Made by a program: the position numbers and the translations under genes
DNA from: Deltaproteobacteria bacterium
Lineage (GTDB): Bacteria; Desulfobacterota; Dissulfuribacteria; Dissulfuribacterales; S140-46
Assembly (NCBI GenBank): GCA_015491585.1
Contig: WFVQ01000081.1
Location: 1 to 12,678 of the forward strand
Direction of reading: 5' to 3'
DNA length: 12,678 bases
Notes under the pieces: model-generated
What the model was told of the DNA's origin: nothing
The model's input: only the letters and a program-made list of their open reading frames with translations
The model's database searches: none
Part shown: one piece after another, positions 1 through 6,041 of the stretch
Layout of the letters: the number at the start of each line of letters is the position of its first letter
How positions within the stretch are numbered: the first letter of the stretch is position 1

Positions 1-519
1 CTTCTTGCGGGCCGCCTTCCACGACTTCTGGTCCTTGCTGTCCTTCACCCTGACGAGGATATGACGGGCCTTGACCATCTCTGGCTCTGCGAACTCGTCC
101 TTGTGTTCAGCATAGTACTTCTTTATCTCCGCCTCGTTCACCTTCTTGGTCTTCGGTTCGATCTCGCGGCGGTAAAGCTCCTGGGCCAGGAGGGAATTCT
201 TGAGGTCCTCTATGCGCTTCTTCACCTCAGGGTTCTTATCCAGCCCCATGTCCCTGGCCTTCATGCCAAGCAGCGTTATCTGGACCCACCTCTCGAGGAA
301 GGTCTTCTTGAGCTCGGCGTTTTGCATAATAGCCATGCGCATCTGGGGAGGAAGCGAGTTAACCTGTTCATTGAACTCCTTCAAGGTGAGTTTGTAGGGC
401 CCCACAGACGCTACCACCTTGGAATCATTGGATCCGGCCGTTACCGGAGCGGCGGCCAGCACAACCGCGGCGGCCACAGCCGCACACATACCCATCACTT
501 TTCTCTTGCCTCTTTCCAT
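1..519 (-). CDS. Exported parvulin-type peptidyl-prolyl cis-trans isomerase (SurA/PpiC family), N-terminal part, cut by window edge
   Basis: The reading frame starts at the ATG at 519-517 and stays open for 173 codons to the left edge, so the C-terminus is missing. AGGAG lies 7 bases before the ATG and supports this start. Residues 1-28 form a signal peptide: a basic head (ERGKRK), an alanine/valine-rich core, and a VTA|GS site suited to signal peptidase I. Residues 35-145 are mostly helical and charged, as in the SurA N-terminal chaperone region. KARHILVRV at about residues 150-158 is the opening strand of the PPIC rotamase domain. The family helps fold secreted and outer-membrane proteins in the periplasm. 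Family assignment is good. Whether it is a SurA, PpiD or PrsA-like member cannot be decided without the C-terminus. It lies 50 bp downstream of the beta-helix gene, on the same strand. Confidence 0.85.
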   Translation of the reverse strand, partial: MERGKRKVMGMCAAVAAAVVLAAAPVTAGSNDSKVVASVGPYKLTLKEFNEQVNSLPPQMRMAIMQNAELKKTFLERWVQITLLGMKARDMGLDKNPEVKKRIEDLKNSLLAQELYRREIEPKTKKVNEAEIKKYYAEHKDEFAEPEMVKARHILVRVKDSKDQKSWKAARKK

Positions 520-546
520 CAAAAGACTCCTTTCATTGTGGCTTAT

Positions 547-565
547 CCCGGGTGCTCGCCCCGGG
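547..565 (-). other. GC-rich hairpin between beta-helix gene and PPIase gene
   Basis: Two CCCGGG hexamers are separated by 7 bases, giving a 6-bp G:C stem. It sits just after the stop of the beta-helix gene and about 28 bases before the PPIase start. No T-run follows on either strand, so it is not a classical rho-independent terminator. It may be a weak terminator or an intercistronic mRNA structure. Confidence 0.4.
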
Positions 566-569
566 CATA

Positions 570-1319
570 TCAATCGACTCCGTAAAGGCCAGGGCCCACA
601 GCGGCACAACCTGGGACACGGCCGCCGCTGGGCACAAGAGTGCCTGGATTTGTAACCGAATTACACCCGGTCTGAACGCGGTTGCCAAGGATGGCCCCCA
701 GCTTCCTTCGTCCGGTCTCAACAACTCTGCCGCCAATGTCCACCTTGACGTCCCTTCCGTCGAACCTGAGATTGGCGAGCTTCGTCCCGGCTCCGAGGTT
801 GACCTCTCTTCCCAAGACACTGTCGCCAACATATGCGAAGTGGCCTGCCTTAGCCCCTTCCAGGAAGAGGGAGTGTTTGACCTCGGTGGCATGCCCTATG
901 ACGCAGTCCGCCTGGAACAGGCATGCTCCGCGGACATAGGCGCCCTGCCTTACCTGACAGCCAGGCCCCACAACCGTGGGCCCAGCAAGGTAGGCCCCTG
1001 ACTCGACCACCGATCCCTGGCCAAGCTCGATACTGCCATCCCGGAAGAACGCCCCTGCCTGGACCAATACCGCGTCGGGCCTCGAGACCCCTCCCACCTC
1101 CACCACACCATTCTCTGACAGCGTAAAGCCGGTGTCAAGCCACCTTCCGTCAACGAACGCCAAGGGGCGGTCAACCAACCCCACCAGGGGAGCATTGGGC
1201 CTCAGCACCGACCGGATATAGCCGGTCAGCGCGTCAAGTATGGCGAAGACGGTCTCCTGCTCGGCGACCAGGGGCAGAGTCTCTCCAGGGAAGAAAGAGA
1301 GGGGTTCGAGCTCAACCAT
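570..1319 (-). CDS. Left-handed beta-helix (hexapeptide-repeat) acyltransferase-like protein
   Basis: A 249-residue protein. The ATG at 1319-1317 is preferred over an upstream in-frame TTG because GGGAGG lies 5 bases before it. Residues 75-225 carry hexapeptide-like repeats of a left-handed beta helix. KAGHFAYVGD (157-166) and GAGT (176-179), followed by a TGRRKLGA block (202-209), match the C-terminal acetyltransferase half of GlmU-like and archaeal sugar-1-phosphate nucleotidylyltransferase/acetyltransferase proteins. His160 aligns with the catalytic histidine of GlmU. The TCNYDG motif of true GlmU is replaced by LANLRFDG, and there is no nucleotidyltransferase domain. Residues 1-70 are a short non-repeat region. 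A sugar or nucleotide-sugar acyltransferase role is inferred; the substrate is unknown. It overlaps the preceding gene by 8 bp, so translation is probably coupled. Confidence 0.82.
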   Translation of the reverse strand: MVELEPLSFFPGETLPLVAEQETVFAILDALTGYIRSVLRPNAPLVGLVDRPLAFVDGRWLDTGFTLSENGVVEVGGVSRPDAVLVQAGAFFRDGSIELGQGSVVESGAYLAGPTVVGPGCQVRQGAYVRGACLFQADCVIGHATEVKHSLFLEGAKAGHFAYVGDSVLGREVNLGAGTKLANLRFDGRDVKVDIGGRVVETGRRKLGAILGNRVQTGCNSVTNPGTLVPSGGRVPGCAAVGPGLYGVD

Positions 1320-1593
1320 CAAGGCCTCCCTGGAACTCGTCCTTGAGGAGCCTGATGGCTATATCTATATCGTACAGCTCCAGCGGCGGTCCGCCCTTGC
1401 GGCCCTCCCTTTTGTACATCTCCGCCGCCGCCAGGATAGCAGGATAAGGGGCCCATCCGTGTTCGTCCCAGAGGGATGGATCGTTATCGTCCCAGAGGCG
1501 GAACTCGACGTCTTGGGCACCAAGGCGGACATACATCCTAAGGCCCTTGTTGGCCAAGACAGGATAGTAGTAAATACCGCGCTGGTCTTTCAT
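1312..1593 (-). CDS. Conserved-looking hypothetical protein, 93 residues
   Basis: I do not recognise this family. The ATG at 1593-1591 has a GGAG about 10 bases upstream. The product is small, soluble-looking and rich in tyrosine and tryptophan (for example EFRLWDDNDP and LWDEHGWAPY), with no signal peptide, membrane segment or metal motif. Its last codons overlap the start of the beta-helix gene by 8 bp, in an ATGGTTGA arrangement typical of coupled genes. Codon use matches its neighbours and the opposite-strand frame looks unconstrained, which supports a real gene. Function is not inferable beyond possible partnership with the beta-helix protein. Confidence 0.7.
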   Translation of the reverse strand: MKDQRGIYYYPVLANKGLRMYVRLGAQDVEFRLWDDNDPSLWDEHGWAPYPAILAAAEMYKREGRKGGPPLELYDIDIAIRLLKDEFQGGLDG

Positions 1594-1618
1594 GGTTCCC
1601 GGTCTCCATTTACGAAAC

Positions 1619-1637
1619 AGGGGGCTGTACGCCCCCT
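1619..1637 (-). terminator. Probable terminator after the Hcp operon
   Basis: A perfect 7-bp stem, AGGGGGC/GCCCCCT, closes a 5-base loop. On the minus strand it is followed by TGTTTCGT, a weak T-rich tail. It lies about 40 bases past the stop of the last gene of the Hcp operon and before the next gene on the same strand, where a terminator is expected. The short T-tract makes its efficiency uncertain. Confidence 0.5.
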
Positions 1638-1651
1638 CTCCAGACTAGGAA

Positions 1652-1680
1652 ACTCTACTCCAACACGGTATGGAAATCAA
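1652..1680 (-). promoter_or_regulatory. Weak candidate promoter for the 93-residue gene group
   Basis: On the minus strand TTGATT (1680-1675) and TAGAGT (1657-1652) are separated by 17 bp, a sigma70-like spacing with 4 of 6 matches in each box. The hairpin at 1619-1637 would lie in the early transcript, so any such transcript would read through it or be attenuated by it. This is a weak call. Confidence 0.2.
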
Positions 1681-2423
1681 CTGGAAATCGGGGTGAGCAA
1701 CTGCCCTCTGGTGCTGACTATGACCGTATGGACAGGGATCTCCTTGCCCGCCAGCTCCAGGGCCTTCTGCACTATCACCGGCATGGCAGAACAGCAGGGC
1801 ACCTCCATTATCACGTTGGTTATGCTCTTGATGTCCGCAGTCTCGAAGATCTGGCGGAACTTGTCCACGTATTCGTGGGCATCGTCGAATTTGGGGCATC
1901 CCATGAGCACCACCCTACCCTTGAGGAGATCCTGGTGAAAGTTGGGATACGCTATAGGAGTGCAATCCGACGCCACCAGCAGATGGGCGCCCTTAAGGAA
2001 GGGAGCCGATGGGGGGACGAGCCTGATCTGGACCGGCCAGTGGGTGAGGCTGGATTCCGCCGCCTCGTGGACCACTGGCTTGTTGGCCACGGCGCATGGG
2101 CTGATGGGGCCGAAGGTCTGCACCTGGCTCGATGGGCAACCACAGGCCAGGGTCGGCCCTGCCTCCTTCTTTGCCGCGGATTTGAGATACTCTTCCACGG
2201 CCTCCTCGTCGAACTCCTCAGCCTCACGCTTGACTATCTTGAGAGCGCCCCGCGGACACTCCCCAAGGCATGCTCCAAGACCGTCACAGTACTTCTCTGC
2301 CACGAGCCTTGCCTTGCCGTCTATTATCTGGATGGCGCCCTCCTCGCAGCTCGGGACGCACTGCCCACACCCATTGCAGAGCTCCTCGTCTATCTCGATT
2401 ATGTTTCTAACAACCTTTGCCAT
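1677..2423 (-). CDS. Ferredoxin-like 4Fe-4S protein with extra cysteine-containing C-terminal domain, last gene of Hcp operon
   Basis: A 248-residue protein. The ATG at 2423-2421 has GAGG 7 bases upstream. The first cluster motif is complete: Cys16, 19, 22 and 26 (CxxCxxCxxxC). The second, CDGLGACLGEC, has Cys46, 52 and 56 but Leu49 where the second cysteine normally lies, so it may bind a 3Fe-4S cluster or use another ligand. The C-terminal two thirds contain CGCP near residue 94, an SDCTP stretch, MGCPKFDD and VPCCSAMP, cysteine motifs outside the ferredoxin fold. They suggest further cluster or metal binding or thiol chemistry. Proteins of this layout are known beside hcp in anaerobes, and an electron-transfer role for Hcp or the siroheme reductase is inferred. 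It starts 12 bp after the zinc-ribbon gene stop. Confidence 0.85.
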   Translation of the reverse strand: MAKVVRNIIEIDEELCNGCGQCVPSCEEGAIQIIDGKARLVAEKYCDGLGACLGECPRGALKIVKREAEEFDEEAVEEYLKSAAKKEAGPTLACGCPSSQVQTFGPISPCAVANKPVVHEAAESSLTHWPVQIRLVPPSAPFLKGAHLLVASDCTPIAYPNFHQDLLKGRVVLMGCPKFDDAHEYVDKFRQIFETADIKSITNVIMEVPCCSAMPVIVQKALELAGKEIPVHTVIVSTRGQLLTPISS

Positions 2424-2435
2424 GATGACACCTCG

Positions 2436-3122
2436 CTATGCTAATATCTTCTCGGCCACACCAGCGGCACCTTCGTTGACCAGCCCCGTCCTGGCGCTGG
2501 CCCGGGCCTCGTCCTTTCCGATACGGCCTGCAGACACCTGCTCTTCCAGGTCGAGCAGAAGGAAGATGTCGTGGAGCACGCCCGCGCCTCCTGATCTCTC
2601 ATCCGCCTCGAATCTAGAGAGGATCGCCTTCACCTCTTCTTCCATGCCGGCGAAGGGTTCTATCCCTTTCTTATACCGCTCCATAAGCTCACCGCGGCTC
2701 ACCGTGCCTGGGGCGGCCCTCTCTATAACGAGCAGGCTTACAGCGGCCAACACAGGGCCCAGGGACTCGGCGCACCGTTTGGCCACATCATTGGCCAGAT
2801 CCATTGCCTTCATCGCCTTTGACATAGCCGCGGGATCAGCGGAGAGCACCTCCCTGAGCTGCTCCATTAGGCCCCTGTAAACCTGCTTTCCCTTCACGTC
2901 ACCCAGCACATCCGGCAGTGTGCCCAGGCACTGTTCCGCGTAAGGACAATACTCGGCGCAGCCGAAATCCATCTCGGGATTGGGGACCCTATGGCCGCAC
3001 GACGGACACTTTCTGCTGGTGTCGTCCTTGAAGAACTCAATGGTCCCCTTGCACTTGGGGCACTTCACCTCGAAGATGGCGTCGCCTTTCCAATATCTGC
3101 TGTCTTGACCAGGACACTTCAT
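2436..3122 (-). CDS. Zinc-ribbon protein with a degenerate HD-like C-terminal region
   Basis: A 228-residue protein. The ATG at 3122-3120 is chosen over a longer frame because GGAGG sits 5 bases upstream of it. The N-terminus opens MKCPGQDSRYWK. Cys21/24 and Cys39/42 form a zinc ribbon, and Cys55, 59 and 65 add a second cysteine group (GCAEYCPYAEQC). This N-terminal module resembles that of HD-type phosphohydrolases found beside hcp in anaerobes (recalled family knowledge). The rest is helical. DLANDVAKRCAE followed by LAAVSLLVIERA, and later HDIFLLLDLEEQV, look like the HD helices, but the expected His and the His-Asp pair are absent at the aligned places. A catalytic phosphohydrolase is therefore unlikely; a scaffold or sensing role is possible but unproven. 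It is third in the Hcp operon, after a strong intercistronic hairpin. Confidence 0.8.
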   Translation of the reverse strand: MKCPGQDSRYWKGDAIFEVKCPKCKGTIEFFKDDTSRKCPSCGHRVPNPEMDFGCAEYCPYAEQCLGTLPDVLGDVKGKQVYRGLMEQLREVLSADPAAMSKAMKAMDLANDVAKRCAESLGPVLAAVSLLVIERAAPGTVSRGELMERYKKGIEPFAGMEEEVKAILSRFEADERSGGAGVLHDIFLLLDLEEQVSAGRIGKDEARASARTGLVNEGAAGVAEKILA

Positions 3123-3134
3123 CTCATCCTCCAG
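3120..3134 (-). promoter_or_regulatory. Ribosome binding site fixing the zinc-ribbon gene start
   Basis: GGAGG followed by ATGAG and the ATG gives ideal spacing. It rules out the longer in-frame start 42 bases upstream. The sequence CCTCC lies directly before the site but is too close to fold back on it. Confidence 0.75.
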
Positions 3135-3136
3135 GA

Positions 3137-3161
3137 GGCGCCCGGCCCAAGGCCAGGCGCC
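3137..3161 (-). other. Strong intercistronic hairpin between hcp and the zinc-ribbon gene
   Basis: In the minus-strand RNA, GGCGCC-U-GGCC pairs with GGCC-G-GGCGCC around a three-base UUG loop. This gives 11 pairs including one G-U. It begins about 14 bases after the hcp stop and ends just before the ribosome site of the next gene. No U-run follows, so it is more likely an mRNA-stabilising or processing element, or a partial attenuator, than a full terminator. Confidence 0.6.
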
Positions 3162-3175
3162 CAACAGTCACGGCA

Positions 3176-4804
3176 TCATCCAAGGATCGCCTTCAGGTCC
3201 TCGTCGGGGGTGGAGATGGGCTTTATGTCGAAGTTCTTGACGAGGAAATCCAGCACATTGGGAGTGATGAACGCCGGCAGGCTGGGACCCAGCCTGATGT
3301 TCTTGATTCCCAGGGAGAGCAGGGTCAAGAGGATGGCCACCGCCTTCTGCTCGTACCAGGAGAGGATGAGAGAGAGCGGAAGCTCGTTGACGTTGCAGTC
3401 GAACGCCTTTGCCAGTGCCAGCGCTATCTGGATGGCGGAGTAGGCGTCGTTGCACTGCCCGATGTCCAGCAGGCGCGGGATGCCGTCGATGTCGCCGAGA
3501 TCCTTGTCGAAGAAGCGGAACTTGCCGCACGCCAGGGTTAGTATGATGCAGTCCTCGGGCACCTTCTCAACGAACTCGGTGTAGTAACTGCGGCCTGGCT
3601 TGGCGCCGTCACACCCTCCAACAAGGAAGAAGTGGCGGATCTTTCCGGCCTTGACTCCCTCGATGACCTTGTCGGCCACGGACATGACGGTGTTCCTGGC
3701 GAAACCGACCATCACATGGCCCTTGTCCTGGTCATCGGCGAACCCCTCCATCTCCAGCGCCTTCTCGATCACCGGCGTGAAGTCGTAGTCCTTTATGTGC
3801 TGGACCTCGGGCCAGGCCACGACACCGGAGGTGAAGATCCTGTCCTTGTATGAGTCCGCCGGCTTCTGGATGCAGTTGGTGGTCATAACGATGGGGCCAG
3901 GAAACTCTGGGAACTCCTTCTGCTGGTTCTGCCACGCGGTGCCGTAGTGGCCGTAGAAGTGGGGATACTTCTTCAGCTCAGGATAGCCGTGGGTCGGAAG
4001 CATCTCGCCGTGGGTATAGACGTATATGCCCTTGCCCTCGGTCTGTTTAAGGATCTCCTCCATGTCCTTGAGGTCATGGCCAGAGACCAGTATGGCCTTG
4101 CCCTTCTTGTGGCCCAGTGGAACCTTGGTGGGAACCGGGTGGCCGTAGGCGCTGGTGTTGGCCTCATCCAAGAGCTCCATAGCGCGCAGGTTGGCCTTGC
4201 CGCACTTCATCACCAGCTCCACCCACCCGTTTAGGTCGATGGAGCTGTCCAAGGTGGCCGCAAGCCCCTCGTGCATAAAGGCGTAGACCTCTTCATCCTC
4301 CTTGCCGAGGATCTGGGCATGATCTGCATAGGCTGCAACGCCCTTCAGACCGTAGATCAGCGTCTCCCTGAGGGAGAGGCAGTCCTCGTTCCATCCGCCG
4401 TTGTCCTTCACGCCGTGGCCTTCGGCCTGCTTGACCATGCCGTCGATGGAGTCGGCCGGCTGGAAGGAGGCAGCCTCTGGCAGTCCCGACAGATCGCCTC
4501 CCGCCCCCTTCACCTTCTCTTTCAGCGCCTCGCGCTTGGCCACGGCCTCCTTGATGATGCCGGCCAGACGGTCGGCGTCGAAGTTGACGTTGGTAAGGGT
4601 GGAAAACATGGCCTTCAGGGTGAAGACGTCCACGTCGCGGTCCTTGACACCGACCTTCCTGCCTTCTACAGCCACTGCGGACATGCCCTTCAAGATGTAG
4701 AGCAAAAGGTCCTGAAGGGCTGCCACTTCAGGCTTCTTGCCACACACACCTATGGTGGTACACCCCTGTCCTTTTGCCGTCTGTTCGCACTGAAAACAAA
4801 ACAT
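3176..4804 (-). CDS. hcp: Hybrid cluster protein (hydroxylamine reductase / NO reductase)
   Basis: A 542-residue cytoplasmic iron-sulfur protein. The ATG at 4804-4802 follows AAGGAGGAG at ideal spacing, giving the canonical start MFCFQCEQT; an ATG 39 bases upstream would only add a basic tail. Cys3, 6, 15 and 21 (C-x2-C-x8-C-x5-C) match the N-terminal cubane cluster of class I Hcp from strict anaerobes. All hybrid-cluster ligands are visible: His243, Glu267, Cys311, Cys398, Cys426, Cys451 and Glu485, nearly matching the Desulfovibrio numbering. Hcp reduces hydroxylamine in vitro and is known as an NO reductase in vivo, so a nitrosative-stress role is well supported. It follows the siroheme reductase gene by 39 bp and is second in a four-gene operon. 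Confidence 0.97.
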   Translation of the reverse strand: MFCFQCEQTAKGQGCTTIGVCGKKPEVAALQDLLLYILKGMSAVAVEGRKVGVKDRDVDVFTLKAMFSTLTNVNFDADRLAGIIKEAVAKREALKEKVKGAGGDLSGLPEAASFQPADSIDGMVKQAEGHGVKDNGGWNEDCLSLRETLIYGLKGVAAYADHAQILGKEDEEVYAFMHEGLAATLDSSIDLNGWVELVMKCGKANLRAMELLDEANTSAYGHPVPTKVPLGHKKGKAILVSGHDLKDMEEILKQTEGKGIYVYTHGEMLPTHGYPELKKYPHFYGHYGTAWQNQQKEFPEFPGPIVMTTNCIQKPADSYKDRIFTSGVVAWPEVQHIKDYDFTPVIEKALEMEGFADDQDKGHVMVGFARNTVMSVADKVIEGVKAGKIRHFFLVGGCDGAKPGRSYYTEFVEKVPEDCIILTLACGKFRFFDKDLGDIDGIPRLLDIGQCNDAYSAIQIALALAKAFDCNVNELPLSLILSWYEQKAVAILLTLLSLGIKNIRLGPSLPAFITPNVLDFLVKNFDIKPISTPDEDLKAILG

Positions 4805-4843
4805 ATCACTCCTCCTTTGATCTTTTTTGCGCGGTTGCGCCAT

Positions 4844-5644
4844 CTATTCCAATAGTGCAGCCTTGACCCGGCCAAGGCCTATCTCATCCACGAGGGCGCC
4901 GAGGCGCTGTCCGGGCTTGGCCCGGTCCATGTATAGCTCCGCTGCCCTCGATACAATCTCCAAGGCCTGTTCGGGAGTGAACAGCCCCAGCTCGGTCCCG
5001 AGCCTGGGATGGCGGCCCAGCTTCCCACCCACCAGGACCCTGTAACCCTCGGCCCCTTGAGCTATCGCTCCAGTAGGACAGATGACCGCACACTGGCCGC
5101 ATCCAAGGCACCTGTCGGATAACACCAACGGACAAAGACCTGGATGGCGCAGCTCCACCGCTGCCTCCCTGCACACCTCGACGCAGGAACCGCATCCATT
5201 GCAAGCCGAGGCCTCTGCCGTGTCCGGCATGGCGGCACCCAGGAGCCCTATGTCCGCTATCTGGGGCCTGGAACAGCCGTTGGGACAGTCTGATATGGAT
5301 ACGCGGAACTCGTGGTGTGGCTTGAGGGGCCCGGAAACGCCTTCCCGTATGAACCGGCTTATGCCCTTTTCCTCCAGGAGCCTTTCCACCCGGTCCGCGA
5401 ATCCAGGAAAGGAGACGGCCCGGTTGCTGCAACCCGAAGGCCCGAAGCATGTCTCTACCTGGAGGCCCTGGACACCGTCGTGCTGCCCCCCCAGGTAGCG
5501 CTGCTTGCACTCCTGGACATGGGAAAGGGTGACAGTGCCGGCCCCCTTGGAGGCTGCAAGACGCTCCACAGCCTTCTTGACCTTGGGGCGTATGAAGAAG
5601 GGGACCCTCTTCACAGCCTGTTCTGCTTCGCTGCTCCAGCGCAT
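4844..5644 (-). CDS. Compact siroheme sulfite/nitrite reductase-like protein with PCP_red-like head and two 4Fe-4S clusters
   Basis: A 266-residue protein. The ATG at 5644-5642 has GAAGGAG 6 bases upstream; an upstream TTG overlaps that site and is rejected. Residues 2-50 (RWSSEAEQAVKRVPFFIRPK onward) resemble the PCP_red domain seen in protochlorophyllide-reductase-like and reductase proteins. Cys66/72 (CFGPSGC) and Cys120/124 (CPNGC) form the C-x5-C, C-x3-C pattern that holds the siroheme-linked 4Fe-4S cluster. A two-cluster ferredoxin follows: Cys148/151/154/158 and Cys179/182/185/189. The protein has one catalytic half and no duplicated Nir/Sir fold, so it is much shorter than assimilatory enzymes. 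It is closest in style to small AsrC-like or anaerobic small sulfite reductases. Substrate is uncertain (sulfite, nitrite or hydroxylamine). Its position before hcp favours a nitrogen-oxide role or electron supply. First gene of the operon. Confidence 0.87.
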   Translation of the reverse strand: MRWSSEAEQAVKRVPFFIRPKVKKAVERLAASKGAGTVTLSHVQECKQRYLGGQHDGVQGLQVETCFGPSGCSNRAVSFPGFADRVERLLEEKGISRFIREGVSGPLKPHHEFRVSISDCPNGCSRPQIADIGLLGAAMPDTAEASACNGCGSCVEVCREAAVELRHPGLCPLVLSDRCLGCGQCAVICPTGAIAQGAEGYRVLVGGKLGRHPRLGTELGLFTPEQALEIVSRAAELYMDRAKPGQRLGALVDEIGLGRVKAALLE

Positions 5645-5673
5645 GGACATCTCCTTCAATCCATTTTAGGAGA

Positions 5674-5679
5674 TGTATA
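5674..5679 (-). promoter_or_regulatory. Candidate -10 element of the Hcp operon
   Basis: TATACA on the minus strand matches TATAAT at 4 of 6 positions. A start about 7 bases further on (near 5667) would give a leader of roughly 22 bases before the reductase ATG. It would also place the FNR/HcpR-like palindrome at about -41.5. Confidence 0.5.
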
Positions 5680-5699
5680 TCAGGGAAATCCAGGCAATA

Positions 5700-5717
5700 C
5701 TTTGATGTATGTCAAAG
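5700..5717 (-). promoter_or_regulatory. FNR/HcpR-type operator of the Hcp operon
   Basis: The 18-bp element CTTTGATGTATGTCAAAG has perfect 6-bp arms (CTTTGA/TCAAAG). Its core is TTGAT-N4-GTCAA. This is intermediate between the FNR consensus (TTGAT-N4-ATCAA) and the HcpR consensus reported for anaerobes (TTGAC-N4-GTCAA). It is the only such palindrome noticed directly upstream of an operon in the window. Its centre lies 41.5 bp before the inferred start, the class II activator position of Crp/FNR proteins. Regulation by an HcpR- or FNR-like protein is inferred; the regulator gene is not in the window. Confidence 0.7.
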
Positions 5718-5793
5718 GTGGGAAGGTTTTCCTGTAGAGAGGCTCACGGCCGCTTCTCGATATCGCAGGCCCCTCCGCCTCCCTCTCCGCATC

Positions 5794-5810
5794 CGCCCCG
5801 GCCCGGGGCG
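5794..5810 (-). other. GC hairpin downstream of the SHOCT-like gene
   Basis: CGCCCCG and CGGGGCG pair perfectly around a 3-base loop, about 15 bases past the stop of the SHOCT-like gene. There is no T-run after it, so it is a poor match to a rho-independent terminator. It may still end or protect the transcript before the Hcp operon promoter. The rest of 5718-5793 shows nothing recognisable. Confidence 0.4.
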
Positions 5811-5824
5811 CCGTTGGAACGGGT

Positions 5825-6025
5825 TCAGAGGACCGATGCCAGTATCTTCTTCCTCCGCTCGTACTCCGCGCGGTCGATCTCTCCCTTGCGGAACTGCTCC
5901 TCCAGGCGCTGCTCAGGGGGCATGAAGAACTCCCTCAGGGCCCTGCCCAGGGCATCCCTCTTCCAGAAGGCCAAGACACCGGCCACCGCACCACCGGCGG
6001 CCCACAGGACCGAAGATACCGCCAT
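5825..6025 (-). CDS. Small SHOCT-like membrane-associated protein
   Basis: A 66-residue protein. The ATG at 6025-6023 is preceded by GAGGTG at 5-bp spacing. Residues 3-21 (VSSVLWAAGGAVAGVLAFW) form one hydrophobic segment that could anchor it in the membrane. Residues 41-63 (LEEQFRKGEIDRAEYERRKK and on) match the short SHOCT-type helical hairpin often found at the C-terminus of small membrane proteins. SHOCT domains are thought to mediate protein contacts; the partner here is unknown. The gene lies 16 bp after the TPR-methyltransferase stop, so the two are probably co-transcribed. Confidence 0.75.
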   Translation of the reverse strand: MAVSSVLWAAGGAVAGVLAFWKRDALGRALREFFMPPEQRLEEQFRKGEIDRAEYERRKKILASVL

Positions 6026-6041
6026 TACGTCACCTCACTCG

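Noticed and set aside
547..565. Rho-independent terminator
   Set aside because: The hairpin is good but no T-run follows on either strand, so it is listed only as a hairpin.
570..1319. Calling the beta-helix protein GlmU
   Set aside because: It lacks the N-terminal uridylyltransferase domain and the TCNYDG motif of GlmU; only the general acyltransferase fold is shared.
1942..2880. Plus-strand open frame of 312 codons
   Set aside because: It is the shadow of the ferredoxin-like and zinc-ribbon genes: rich in Ser/Ala/Pro, with no motifs and no ribosome site.
4805..4843. Longer hcp start adding 13 residues (MAQPRKKDQRRSD)
   Set aside because: The internal ATG at 4804 has an excellent ribosome site and gives the canonical MFCFQCEQ start, with Cys3/6/15/21 numbering.
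5645..5659. Upstream TTG start for the siroheme reductase
   Set aside because: The GAAGGAG ribosome site of the downstream ATG lies inside this stretch, so the ATG at 5644 is the better start.
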